From Defluviitaleaceae bacterium (lineage in GTDB: Bacteria > Bacillota > Clostridia > Lachnospirales > WQUN01): a stretch of 64,000 nt of DNA. The notes under the pieces were generated by a model. It was given only the letters and a program-made list of their open reading frames with translations, searched no databases and was not told where the DNA came from. How positions within the stretch are numbered: position 1 is the first letter of the stretch; each line of letters opens with the position of its first letter. The DNA is taken from the NCBI GenBank assembly GCA_009785605.1, contig WQVY01000001.1, positions 1 through 64,000 of the forward strand. Reading direction: 5' to 3'. The translations under genes and the position numbers were made by a program. Below, in pieces: positions 1-9,488 of the stretch.

Positions 1-838
1 AGGCAACCAGTTTCTAGGTTATATACGCGAAGTAGATGCATTGGTACACGTTGTCCGCTGTTTTGAAGACGATAACGTAACCCATGTATACGACAGCATA
101 GACCCACAGCGAGACATTGAAACAGTTAACCTGGAGCTTATTTTTGCAGACCTGGAGCTACTAGAACGTAGGCTAACCAGGTCAGCCAAAACCGCCCGCA
201 CAGACAAAAGCCTTGCCCGTGAAGTAGAGATATTAGAAAAAATTAAGGCTGTATTAGAAGACGGTCAACCGGCACGCAGTATAAACTGGCTCGATGCAGA
301 TGACCTAAAGCTGGTGGAAAGCTTGACGCTTATTACCCAAAAGCCTGTACTTTATGCCGCCAATGTATCAGAAGACGATATAGCCAACCCAGGCCCGGCT
401 CTGACCGCGCTTACAGAGTTTGCAAATACAGAGGGTACAACTCTATTTGTCTCATGTGCAAAGTTGGAAGCAGAAATCGCCACACTAGATACCGAAGAAA
501 AAGCACTGTTCTTGCAAGAGATGGGACTTAACCAAAATGGCTTGGCCAGGCTTATCTCCTCTGGCTATGACTTACTGGGGCTGATTAGTTTCCTAACAGC
601 AGGGCCAAAAGAGGTACGCGCCTGGACAATCCGTCGTGGGGCAAAGGCCCAACAAGCAGCAGGTAAAATACACAGTGATTTAGAGCGTGGGTTTATACGC
701 GCAGAAGTTGTAGCCTTTAACGACTTAATAGAAGCGGGAAGTTACAATGCCGCAAAAGAACGCGGGCAAGTAAGAGTAGAAGGTAAAGAATATATTGTAC
801 AAGATGGGGATATATTGTTGATACGGTTTAATGTGTAG
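1..838 (+). CDS. ychF: Redox-regulated ATPase YchF, 3' part (5' end lies outside window)
   Basis: C-terminal YchF/TGS sequence '[51 protein letters not shown]...[18 protein letters not shown]'. Confidence 0.93.
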   Translation, partial: GNQFLGYIREVDALVHVVRCFEDDNVTHVYDSIDPQRDIETVNLELIFADLELLERRLTRSAKTARTDKSLAREVEILEKIKAVLEDGQPARSINWLDADDLKLVESLTLITQKPVLYAANVSEDDIANPGPALTALTEFANTEGTTLFVSCAKLEAEIATLDTEEKALFLQEMGLNQNGLARLISSGYDLLGLISFLTAGPKEVRAWTIRRGAKAQQAAGKIHSDLERGFIRAEVVAFNDLIEAGSYNAAKERGQVRVEGKEYIVQDGDILLIRFNV

Positions 839-854
839 TGACACTTTATATGAA

Positions 855-899
855 ACAGTCCAGCCTACAATTCTTTTTGTTGGCTGGACTGTTTTGTTT
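855..899 (+). terminator. Hairpin terminator after ychF
   Basis: AAACAGTCCAGCC...GGCTGGACTGTTTTG inverted repeat followed by T-rich tract. Confidence 0.7.
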
Positions 900-905
900 A
901 TATTG

Positions 906-1667
906 TTATTTTGTTAATTTGTTTTTATATATCTGTACGGCAACAATAAAAGCCACAACGGTTATCCCTATACACCATGCAACGGCAAGCATAATTTCTC
1001 CGTTAAGCTGTGTGCCATGCATGAGCCCGCGCACTGCATCAATTACTGGGGTCATTGGTTGATTTTGCGCAAATACCCTCAAAACCCTGGGCAATGTCTC
1101 TGGCGGCGCAAAGCCGGAGCTAAGGAATGTGAAAATCATAATTAAAAACGTAAGCCCAGATATAGCTTCGCCATCGCTTGCAATAAGGCCAAATATGACA
1201 ATAACCCATGTTATTGCAATAATAAACAAAACTAGTATGCCGGCAATAACCAACCAATCCAAAAATCCAGCAGACGGCCTAAACCCTACAATAAAAGCCG
1301 CAGCAAAGGTCATGATGCAAATAATCATACTACGCACTATAGCCAGCCATACATGACCAGACAAAAACGCAGACTTTGCTATCTGCATAGAGCGGAAGCG
1401 GTCAATAATCCCCTTAGACATATCATTGTGGACACTTAAGGCCGTTGCACCAGAAGAGTTGCATATGCACTGTATAATAATGCCCGGCACAATAAAATTT
1501 ATATAGTTAAAACCCTCTATGTCTGCAATCCCGCCAAAAACAAAACCAAAAAGCACCATCATAACCAAAGGTACAACCAAAGCCATTGTCACGGCTTCGG
1601 GGCTTCTTAATGTTTTAGTTAAACATCGCATAAACATAATATGCGAATCCTTTAATGCTTTACTCAT
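906..1667 (-). CDS. ABC-2 type transporter permease (DrrB-like)
   Basis: Six-TM ABC-2 permease-like sequence, adjacent to ATPase gene. Confidence 0.85.
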   Translation of the reverse strand: MSKALKDSHIMFMRCLTKTLRSPEAVTMALVVPLVMMVLFGFVFGGIADIEGFNYINFIVPGIIIQCICNSSGATALSVHNDMSKGIIDRFRSMQIAKSAFLSGHVWLAIVRSMIICIMTFAAAFIVGFRPSAGFLDWLVIAGILVLFIIAITWVIVIFGLIASDGEAISGLTFLIMIFTFLSSGFAPPETLPRVLRVFAQNQPMTPVIDAVRGLMHGTQLNGEIMLAVAWCIGITVVAFIVAVQIYKNKLTK

Positions 1668-2590
1668 CTTGAGCGCTCCTTCTCTCCTATAAGTGTTAGA
1701 AATGCATCTTCTAGCGACGGTTGATTTTGCGTAAACCGGGATATGGTAATGCCGCTGTTATTAATACGATTTAATATGTCTGCAAGCTGTGTTGCGCTTC
1801 CGTCTGTAGCTACCTCTATAATTTTCCTGCCAGCTGTAAAGCTATACCCTTCCAAGAAGCCTTGTGCACGAGCTGTGTCTTTTGAGCTCATAAATTCTAA
1901 GGCAATTTCACCTATAGGGAGCATCTTTTTTAGTTCCTCTGGCGTCCCCTTGGCGGTTATTATGCCATTGTGTAAGATTGCTATATTGTCTGCCAGATAT
2001 TCTGCTTCTTCTAAATATTGCGTGGTTAGCAAAATGGTTGTACCTTCTTCTGCGAGTTTTGCTATTGTATCCCACATAGATATGCGGTTTTGTGGGTCCA
2101 GGCCTGTTGTTGGCTCGTCAAGAAAAATTACTTGCGGCTTTCCAATTAGGCTCATGGCAATATCTAGCCTACGGCGCATACCGCCAGAGTAGGTCGCGAC
2201 TTGTTTGTCTGCGGCATCTTCAAGGCCAATTGCCGCAAGGTACTCGCTTGTTTGCTTTTTATAGTCACCTAGATGCTTAAGCCGCCCTATGAGATTAAGA
2301 TTTTCCCGCCCTGTTAAAACTTCATCAACTGCAGCGAACTGCCCGGTTAAGCTGATACAACCCCTTACATCATCGGTTTGACTAAAAACATCGTAGCCGC
2401 ATATAGTCGCGCTTCCGCTATCTGCCTTTGTTAGAGTAGAAAGGATTCTTACGCATGTAGTTTTGCCCGCACCGTTCGAACCTAGTAACGCAAAAATACT
2501 ACCCTTGGGTATGTTAAAGTCCACACCTTTAAGAACATGATTTGCTTTAAAGGATTTTTTAAGATTTGAAACTGTGATGATGTGCTCCAT
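1664..2590 (-). CDS. ABC transporter ATP-binding protein (DrrA-like)
   Basis: Walker A GSNGAGKTT, signature YSGGMRRRLD, Walker B VIFLDEPTTGLDP. Confidence 0.92.
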   Translation of the reverse strand: MEHIITVSNLKKSFKANHVLKGVDFNIPKGSIFALLGSNGAGKTTCVRILSTLTKADSGSATICGYDVFSQTDDVRGCISLTGQFAAVDEVLTGRENLNLIGRLKHLGDYKKQTSEYLAAIGLEDAADKQVATYSGGMRRRLDIAMSLIGKPQVIFLDEPTTGLDPQNRISMWDTIAKLAEEGTTILLTTQYLEEAEYLADNIAILHNGIITAKGTPEELKKMLPIGEIALEFMSSKDTARAQGFLEGYSFTAGRKIIEVATDGSATQLADILNRINNSGITISRFTQNQPSLEDAFLTLIGEKERSR

Positions 2591-2622
2591 TAATTACCTC
2601 CATATAATATTAATCTAAATTT

Positions 2623-3246
2623 TTAGATATTATTTTTCTTAAGTTTTTCGAACCATTCGATTTCAAATTTCATCAAGTCGATACCATATTGCAGCGCCAT
2701 AAGCTGATAATAGGCTATCCCGCTAATGTTTTCGGAATCATTTGTACTTTCGGTTGCATCTTGGATACCGGCACAATATTCTGGGTCTTGTTTCCAATAT
2801 GAGATAAATTGCTCTTGGGCCATTGGCATTTGATTTTTGAGTGCGAACTGCAACTCCATGTGTTGAGACAGTTCTTTTTTAGTATCTGCGATAATATCGT
2901 CTATTAATTGGTTGCGCTTCTTGAGTGGTACCATACCCATAAACAACAATTTGCCAAGCTCCATGTTCGTGTTTTCTGTCATGTCTGCCGGTGTTTGTAC
3001 CCATGACATAAACCCTTTGCGCCCTTTTTCTGTAATGGAGTACCGTTTTTTGTTGACACTTTTTTCTACATACTCTTCAAACACAATCATGTCAGCCGCA
3101 AGCAGTTTTTTTATTGCGGCTTGGATGCTTCCTGTACTGTCGCTGCAGATACCCCAAAAATTCTTTTTTATTACTTGCCTGATTTCGTATACTGTAAGCC
3201 TTTGAAGCATTAGTAAGCCTAGTATTAATTTGTCCATGCTATGCAC
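2623..3246 (-). CDS. PadR family transcriptional regulator
   Basis: PadR-like wHTH N-terminus (LILGLLMLQRLTVYEIRQVIKKNFWG) and helical C-terminal domain, upstream of ABC exporter. Confidence 0.8.
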   Translation of the reverse strand: MHSMDKLILGLLMLQRLTVYEIRQVIKKNFWGICSDSTGSIQAAIKKLLAADMIVFEEYVEKSVNKKRYSITEKGRKGFMSWVQTPADMTENTNMELGKLLFMGMVPLKKRNQLIDDIIADTKKELSQHMELQFALKNQMPMAQEQFISYWKQDPEYCAGIQDATESTNDSENISGIAYYQLMALQYGIDLMKFEIEWFEKLKKNNI

Positions 3247-3386
3247 CTCCGCGATATATGCCTAATAGTAACATGCCTATTGGCCAATGTCAACTACCGT
3301 GCATTTGTATTGGTTTCGTGCTTGATATCGCAATTCACCGTTTAAAGGGGATATGATATACTTAATATGGCTTTTGCAATTGATAT

Positions 3387-3488
3387 ATAGCCAATTAAAT
3401 GAGAAACAGTTCAGCCCGAGCCAAAAATAGCGGACGCTTCAACGCTTTTTTGGCGACAGGCTGGACTGATTTCGAATTAATTGGCTAT
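3387..3488 (+). repeat. MITE-like intergenic element copy 1 with terminal inverted repeats and conserved inner hairpin
   Basis: ATAGCCAATTAA...TTAATTGGCTAT ends; inner GCCAAAAATAGCG-gacgcttcaa-CGCTTTTTTGGC; core shared with 35588-35683. Confidence 0.6.
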
Positions 3489-3521
3489 GACATTTCGACT
3501 TGAATATAAAGGAGCGTTTAT

Positions 3522-4541
3522 ATGTTTATTGACCATGTAAAAATAATTATAGAATCTGGCCGGGGCGGCCATGGCTGTATCAGCTTTAGGCGAGAAAAAT
3601 ACGTCCCCAACGGTGGGCCAGACGGCGGCGACGGGGGGCGTGGTGGAGATATAGTGTTCGTAGCTGATACAGACACTAGCAACTTGGTAGATTTCCGTAA
3701 CCGCAAACGCTACCAAGCAGAAAACGGCGGCAACGGCATGGGCAAGAATTGTTCGGGTAAAAATGGCCAGGACTTGATTATTAATGTGCCTGTTGGGACA
3801 CTGATACGTTATGGCTGGGACGAAGACGAAACCGGCCACCACCAGGGGCTTATTATGGCAGACATGAGTACCCCCGGCGAAAGGCGTGTCTTGGCCAAGG
3901 GTGGCCGGGGTGGGCGCGGTAATCAACATTTTGCCACCCCGTCTAGGCAGGCACCAAAGTTTTCTGAAGACGGAAGAAACGGGCGCAGCTTCATGATTAC
4001 CCTAGAGCTAAAACTGATAGCAGATGTGGGGATTATTGGCTTCCCCAACGCTGGCAAATCTACGTTATTATCACAAGTTACCAACGCCAACCCCAAGATT
4101 GCCAACTACCATTTTACTACCCTTGCGCCAAACCTGGGCGTTGTGCGACATGGTTTTGGGCATGACTTTGTTTTGGCAGATATCCCAGGACTTATAGAAG
4201 GGGCAAGCCAAGGCATTGGCTTAGGGTTTGAATTTTTGCGGCATATAGAGCGTACACGTGCACTTGTACATGTTGTGGATGCACCCAGGCTAGAGGGCGA
4301 TGGCCTTACCCCAACTCAGGCAGTACAAAAAATCAATGACGAGTTGGCCGCATACAATCCAGCATTAATGGAGCGCCCCCAAATTATAGCCGCAAATAAA
4401 TGTGACCTTCCTATAGATGATGACTATATGACAGAGCTTAAAGAATATGCCCAAGCCCATAACTGGCCGGTATACCTTATATCGGGTGCAACCGGCAAGG
4501 GGATTACAGAGCTTGTGCGTGGCGTAGCTGAGATACTATAA
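3522..4541 (+). CDS. obg: Obg-family GTPase, N-terminal glycine-rich and G domains, ending at an in-frame TAA
   Basis: MFIDHVKIIIESGRGGHGCISFRREKYVPNGGPDGGDGG..., GFPNAGKSTLL, DIPGLIEGA, NKCDLP. Confidence 0.92.
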   Translation: MFIDHVKIIIESGRGGHGCISFRREKYVPNGGPDGGDGGRGGDIVFVADTDTSNLVDFRNRKRYQAENGGNGMGKNCSGKNGQDLIINVPVGTLIRYGWDEDETGHHQGLIMADMSTPGERRVLAKGGRGGRGNQHFATPSRQAPKFSEDGRNGRSFMITLELKLIADVGIIGFPNAGKSTLLSQVTNANPKIANYHFTTLAPNLGVVRHGFGHDFVLADIPGLIEGASQGIGLGFEFLRHIERTRALVHVVDAPRLEGDGLTPTQAVQKINDELAAYNPALMERPQIIAANKCDLPIDDDYMTELKEYAQAHNWPVYLISGATGKGITELVRGVAEIL

Positions 4542-4829
4542 ACCGCCCCAGAAGCAACCAGCTTTGAAACAGATTACGAAACATACTTTGAGCCGGAACG
4601 CCGGGAGGAATATATAACAGTAGAAAAAGTCAAGGAAGGCTTATACAGCGTAGAGGGCCCGGGCATAGAGCGGATGCTAGGCTATACCAATATGGCTGAC
4701 GAGAGGGGCTTTGCATTCTTCCAAAAGTATATGCGCCAGCAAGGTATTATAGATAAACTTGAAGAACTGGGCATACAAGAAAATGACACCGTACAGCTAT
4801 ACGAACACGAATTCGACTATTGGAAGTGA
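4542..4829 (+). pseudogene. obg: Obg C-terminal OCT domain, same frame as obg but after the TAA (readthrough or remnant)
   Basis: Manual translation: TAPEATSFETDYETYFEPERREEYITVEKVKEGLYSVEGPGIERMLGYTNMADERGFAFFQKYMRQQGIIDKLEELGIQENDTVQLYEHEFDYWK*. Confidence 0.85.
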
Positions 4830-4833
4830 TATA

Positions 4834-5913
4834 GTGCAAAAGGTGCTAATTGCTATGAGTGGCGGCGTTGACTCATCTGTTGCCGCATATATATTAAAAA
4901 ACCGAAATTATGACTGTATAGGCGCTATGATGAAACTCTACGCCGACGATACAAATATAGCCCTCCCTCCAAATCACAAGGGTTGCTGCTCATTAGAAGA
5001 TGCAGAAGATGCCAGAGCTGTAGCAACAGCGCTAGGCATCCCTTTTTATGTGTTTAACTTTACAGATTCCTTTGATGAGCAAGTAATGGCGCGCTTTATT
5101 AAGGCTTACCGCCAAGGTCGCACCCCCAACCCCTGCATAGACTGCAACCGCTTTATGAAGTTTGAAAAATTTTTGCATCGCGCTACAGAACTGGACGTGA
5201 CATACATCGCAACAGGCCACTACGCACATATCGCACTGGGCCAAAATGGGCGGTACTTGCTTAAACGCAGTGCAGATACCAGCAAAGACCAGACATATGT
5301 ATTGTACGCTATGACCCAAGCACAACTAGCTCGCACGTTATTCCCCTTGGGCGAACTTACTAAGGAAGCCGTACGCGAGATAGCCGCAAATCTAAATTTT
5401 ACAACGGCAGATAAGCGTGATAGTCAAGACATATGCTTCGCACCAGATGGGGATTATGCCGGGTTTATACAGCGCCATACAGGCCATGTAGAACCAAAAG
5501 GTGATTTTGTTTCCCCAAGTGGGCAAGTGCTGGGTAGGCATAACGGGATAAGTCGTTATACAATTGGCCAGCGCAAGGGCTTAGGGCTGTATGGCCCAAC
5601 CCCGCAATATGTAAGTGCCATTGATCCAAAAAGCAATACCGTAACTGTGGGCCCAGCCGAAAATTTATTTACTAGCCGCCTAACTGCTTGCGATATTAAT
5701 TTTATTCCCTTTGACAGCCTTAGCGGGCCGCTAAATATCACTGCAAAAATACGATATAGCCACCCCCCTACCCCGGCAAAACTATGGCAAACTGGCCCTG
5801 ATGAGATACATGTGGAGTTTGATACACCCCAACGGGCAATAACTCCTGGGCAAGCAGTGGTATTGTATGATGATGATGTTGTTGTGGGTGGCGGGACTAT
5901 TGCGGCCTTGTAA
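4834..5913 (+). CDS. mnmA: tRNA 2-thiouridine(34) synthase MnmA (probable GTG start at 4834; the ORF track starts at 4759)
   Basis: VLIAMSGGVDSSVAAYIL, GRTPNPCIDCNRFMKFEKF, ATGHYAH, SQDICFAPDGDY. Confidence 0.95.
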   Translation: MQKVLIAMSGGVDSSVAAYILKNRNYDCIGAMMKLYADDTNIALPPNHKGCCSLEDAEDARAVATALGIPFYVFNFTDSFDEQVMARFIKAYRQGRTPNPCIDCNRFMKFEKFLHRATELDVTYIATGHYAHIALGQNGRYLLKRSADTSKDQTYVLYAMTQAQLARTLFPLGELTKEAVREIAANLNFTTADKRDSQDICFAPDGDYAGFIQRHTGHVEPKGDFVSPSGQVLGRHNGISRYTIGQRKGLGLYGPTPQYVSAIDPKSNTVTVGPAENLFTSRLTACDINFIPFDSLSGPLNITAKIRYSHPPTPAKLWQTGPDEIHVEFDTPQRAITPGQAVVLYDDDVVVGGGTIAAL

Positions 5914-5960
5914 ACATAGTAAAATAGGTAATATTAAAACATAATGAAAATGGGGCATAT

Positions 5961-7439
5961 ATGTGCGATGTAATTATTATAGGGGGCGGCATTGTGGGTA
6001 CGGCAACTGCCCGTGCACTAAGCCGTTACAAACTAAAAACCCTTTTAGTTGAGCAGGCATCTGATATTGGTGTGGGGGCAACCAAGGCCAATAGCGGGAT
6101 ATTACATGCCGGATATGACTGTACCCCAGGTACGCAAAAAGCCGCCCTTAACATAGAGGGCCTGGCTATGTACGCACAGCTTGCTAAGGATTTAGACATC
6201 CCATACAAGGTAAACGGCTCGTTGGTTATTAGCATAGATGAAGATGGTCCCGCCCAATTACAGGCCTTGTATGAGAGAGGTATTGCCAACGGCGTGACCA
6301 ATATGGAGCTGCTTACTGCCGAAGAAACCCTAGCTCTAGAACCAAACCTAAACCCCAATATTACCGGCTCATTAAGGGCAAGGGCCGCAGGTATAATATC
6401 TCCATATGAAGCAGCAATAGCCTTCGCCGAAAACGCTGCAGAAAACGGAGTAGAATTTTTTTTGGAAACCACCGTTACCAATATCGAAGCAACCCAAAAC
6501 GGCAGCTACATTGTACGGACGCGCAATGTCAATGCCACTAACCCGTGTAATGCAAACCCCGCATCCAATATCTGCAAGCCATTGCAATCCAGGGTAATAA
6601 TAAACGCCGCCGGGTTAGAAAGCGCAAAAATCCACAATTATGTCAGCCCTCGCAAGGAAAAAATTATCCCTCAACGCGGGCAATATATCTTACTTGACAA
6701 CACGCTACGTGACTTGGTAAAGCACACTGTTTTCCAGTTACCCACCCATCTTGGCAAGGGCGTGCTTGTTGTGCCAACAGTGGACGGTAATATTATGCTT
6801 GGCCCAACTGCCGAGCCACCACAGGACTCGACCACAATAGCCACGACCGCAAGTGGCCTGCAAGAAACTTTGGACAAAGCACTTAAAATACTAAAACACA
6901 TACCGCTGCGTGAACGCATTACGGCTTTTTCTGGTATACGGGCGCGGCACGACAGCCGTGACTTTATTATAGAAGAAGTGCTGCCCGGCTTTGTAAATGC
7001 TATGGGCATAGACTCACCCGGCCTAACAGCCGCTCCAGCAATAGCCGAAAGGCTGGCCGCCATTGTCACATCACGGCTACAGCCAACCCACAATACCAAT
7101 TTCAACCCAATACGCGTAGGTATCCAACCTTTTAGCAAGTTGTCAACTTCCCAGCAAGCTGCTTTAATAAAACAAAACCCTGCCTATGGCCGTATTATAT
7201 GCCGCTGCGAAACAATAACAGAAGCAGAAATAATAGACGCAATAAGAAGGCCCGTTGGGGCAAGAAATCTAAATGCACTAAAGCGCCGCACACGCGCACA
7301 AATGGGGCGCTGCCAGGGTGGGTTTTGCCTCACAAAGCTTATAGAGCTACTAAGCCGGGAGCTAGGTATACCAGAGTCCGCTGTCACACTAGGGGGGGCT
7401 GGCTCGGAGATAGTCCCCTTGTTGCGGAGTGGTGTTTGA
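5961..7439 (+). CDS. NAD(P)/FAD-dependent oxidoreductase with C-terminal BFD-like [2Fe-2S] domain (GlpA/LhgO-like)
   Basis: IIGGGIVGTATARALSRY; GILHAGYD; C-terminal IICRCETITEAEII...RAQMGRCQGGFCLTKL. Confidence 0.9.
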   Translation: MCDVIIIGGGIVGTATARALSRYKLKTLLVEQASDIGVGATKANSGILHAGYDCTPGTQKAALNIEGLAMYAQLAKDLDIPYKVNGSLVISIDEDGPAQLQALYERGIANGVTNMELLTAEETLALEPNLNPNITGSLRARAAGIISPYEAAIAFAENAAENGVEFFLETTVTNIEATQNGSYIVRTRNVNATNPCNANPASNICKPLQSRVIINAAGLESAKIHNYVSPRKEKIIPQRGQYILLDNTLRDLVKHTVFQLPTHLGKGVLVVPTVDGNIMLGPTAEPPQDSTTIATTASGLQETLDKALKILKHIPLRERITAFSGIRARHDSRDFIIEEVLPGFVNAMGIDSPGLTAAPAIAERLAAIVTSRLQPTHNTNFNPIRVGIQPFSKLSTSQQAALIKQNPAYGRIICRCETITEAEIIDAIRRPVGARNLNALKRRTRAQMGRCQGGFCLTKLIELLSRELGIPESAVTLGGAGSEIVPLLRSGV

Positions 7440-8040
7440 CCAATTTTAACCTAGCAAGCTCATCTCGTTCGCGTTCTTCTAACCGTTCTTGTATGTAATT
7501 AATCCGGGCTTCGTACATGGGTATTGTTATATTACCTAGTGCGTTTGCCCTTTTTTTTGTTTTTTTTATGTGTAGGCATAGTTTATGTATTGTATTTTCT
7601 ATTGCTGCCTGGGTAACAATAAGTTGCTGTGCTTTGCTCCAGGCTTGTACCGTCTCGTCAAGTGAAACAGTGGTCTGGCTTAGGGAGTATGGTATTGCAT
7701 GTTTATCTTTTTTTGTTTTTATAATTTCCATATGTGGCAGCTCTACACCCATGACCCCACGAAAATGTATCATAACAGTTGCGTCCTTGGGCATATCTTG
7801 GCTTATGCTTATTAATTTTGGGCCTATGTGTGCATGTGTGGCATGTACTGCTGCATATGCTATATCTAATGCCTCACATAATTGGTTCCATATATGCCCG
7901 GCTTGTTCTTGAATAGTCGCAAGCTCGCTTACAAGGACTTGCCGCTTCTTGTCCAATAAATCGTAACCTTTGCGTGCCAATGCCAGCCTTTGCTTGGCCA
8001 AAAGAAGATTGCGCCTTGTTGGTAAATTTAGGTTATCCAT
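7384..8040 (-). CDS. V-type ATP synthase subunit D-like protein (orphan)
   Basis: LPTRRNLLLAKQRLALARKGYDLLDKKRQVLVSEL matches the N-terminal pattern of V/A-ATPase subunit D; long helical protein. Confidence 0.8.
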   Translation of the reverse strand: MDNLNLPTRRNLLLAKQRLALARKGYDLLDKKRQVLVSELATIQEQAGHIWNQLCEALDIAYAAVHATHAHIGPKLISISQDMPKDATVMIHFRGVMGVELPHMEIIKTKKDKHAIPYSLSQTTVSLDETVQAWSKAQQLIVTQAAIENTIHKLCLHIKKTKKRANALGNITIPMYEARINYIQERLEERERDELARLKLVKHHSATRGLSPSQPPLV

Positions 8041-8084
8041 GGATATAGAATATACCATATGACCGCAAAATACTAGAGGCATGT

Positions 8085-8116
8085 GTTATAGCAATTTAAT
8101 GCACAATTGCTATAAC
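8085..8116. repeat. Perfect inverted repeat GTTATAGCAATT-taatgcac-AATTGCTATAAC
   Basis: 12-bp arms, 8-nt loop; resembles end sequences of the element at 35588-35683. Confidence 0.65.
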
Positions 8117-8203
8117 AACAAAAAATTACAGCATAATCTACCCAGTTACGCAAAGATTAAGTATACCGAACATATTTGAGATTAATCTCAGGAGGGATAA
8201 TGT

Positions 8204-8671
8204 ATGCCATCAGTAGGAGTGGTAGGCGAAAATGGGCGCGAAATGGCGCGAGCATTTTTGCGGATGTGCCAAGGAGCCGCAAGCTGCTATCATATAACAT
8301 CTGACCAACAACAGGGGCCCAAGCTGGATATACTTGTAGCATCAGAAGCATCGCCTGTCCTGTCAGAGCTGGTACCCAAAATGACACCAGAAAGTTACTT
8401 AGTGGCTAATGCAGATGACAAGGAAATATTTCCATATTTGTCTCCGCGGCGTGCCAGATTAATCACATATGGCTTTAATAATAAGGCCTGTGTAACCGCG
8501 TCCAGCGTAACAGATGACGGCTTGCATATATGTATCCAGCGGTCTTTTACTACCCTTGACGGTACAACTCGCGACCCGCAAGAGTTTGCCGCGCCCATAG
8601 GGTCAAAACCAGTTTCACCAGAGACAGCACTAGGGGCTGCCGCAGCGTGGGCAATTTGTGGTAGAATATAG
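8204..8671 (+). CDS. Hypothetical protein (155 aa)
   Basis: Intact ORF with AGGAGGG upstream; weak, unproven resemblance to Mur ligase-type sequences. Confidence 0.6.
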   Translation: MPSVGVVGENGREMARAFLRMCQGAASCYHITSDQQQGPKLDILVASEASPVLSELVPKMTPESYLVANADDKEIFPYLSPRRARLITYGFNNKACVTASSVTDDGLHICIQRSFTTLDGTTRDPQEFAAPIGSKPVSPETALGAAAAWAICGRI

Positions 8672-8759
8672 CGCTTTCGTGTGATAGAATACCCAAGGTT
8701 CTAAAACCAGCCAAGCCGGAATATCTTACAAAAGAAGAAACTGAAGAGGCGGGAATCAA

Positions 8760-9410
8760 ATGGAAAATAGCTATAACTTTGTTGAAGTGGGCGGACATAT
8801 CCTAACCGACCTGGTATTTAGCCACGAAATATACGGCGAGGGTTTTTACCGCTTTGACGTAGAAGTAGAACGGTTGAGCGGTGCCGCAGACGCACTGCCG
8901 GTTACGGTGTCTGAAAGAATCATAGACAAATCTACATTAAAACCTGGCCAACATGTGCTTATACGCGGGCAAATACGCTCGTATAACAACTATGTAGAGG
9001 CCGACCGTAAAAACAAGTTGGTGTTGACAATCTTTGCCAGGGACATAGAGTTCCAACCGCAAGCGGCAGATGTAAACCCAAACGATGTATTCCTTAATGG
9101 GTACCTATGCAAACCGCCCATATACCGCACCACCCCCTTTGGCCGCGAAATAGCCGATTTGCTGGTGGCTGTTAACCGTTCGTATAATAAGTCGGATTAC
9201 ATACCCTGCATCGCATGGGGGCGTAACGCACGTTATGCGGGCAGGCTGGCTGTAGGTGACAATATACGCCTATGGGGAAGGATGCAAAGCCGCCAATATC
9301 AAAAAAGAAAAGACGACGGCGAAGTGCTGGAGAAAACAGCATATGAAGTAAGCACAGCAAAGATTGAAGTAGTAACAGCGGAGGATGAAGTACCAGCCGC
9401 TGATGAATAA
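8760..9410 (+). CDS. Single-stranded DNA-binding protein paralogue
   Basis: OB-fold/SSB pattern: NDVFLNGYLCKPPIYRTTPFGREIADLLVAVNRSYNKSDYIPCIAWGRNARYAG...IRLWGRMQSRQY. Confidence 0.85.
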   Translation: MENSYNFVEVGGHILTDLVFSHEIYGEGFYRFDVEVERLSGAADALPVTVSERIIDKSTLKPGQHVLIRGQIRSYNNYVEADRKNKLVLTIFARDIEFQPQAADVNPNDVFLNGYLCKPPIYRTTPFGREIADLLVAVNRSYNKSDYIPCIAWGRNARYAGRLAVGDNIRLWGRMQSRQYQKRKDDGEVLEKTAYEVSTAKIEVVTAEDEVPAADE

Positions 9411-9444
9411 AAACCAAAAAACTTTGTATGTAGTATAAAGCGTG

Positions 9445-9478
9445 GGGGCTGTCACAATGACAGCCCCCCTATTTTTAT
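9445..9478 (+). terminator. Rho-independent terminator
   Basis: GGGGGCTGTCacaatGACAGCCCCCCTATTTTT. Confidence 0.8.
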
Positions 9479-9488
9479 ATTTCTATAA

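Noticed and set aside
838-1062. 74-aa + ORF after ychF
   Set aside because: Covers the ychF terminator and the antisense of the ABC permease; composition not coding-like.
906-3246. PadR-ABC exporter as a novel antibiotic-resistance island
   Set aside because: PadR plus DrrAB-type ABC exporters are common in Firmicutes; nothing unusual in sequence or arrangement.
6026-7138. Long antisense ORFs within the FAD oxidoreductase
   Set aside because: Opposite strand of a clear homologous gene; no RBS or family match.
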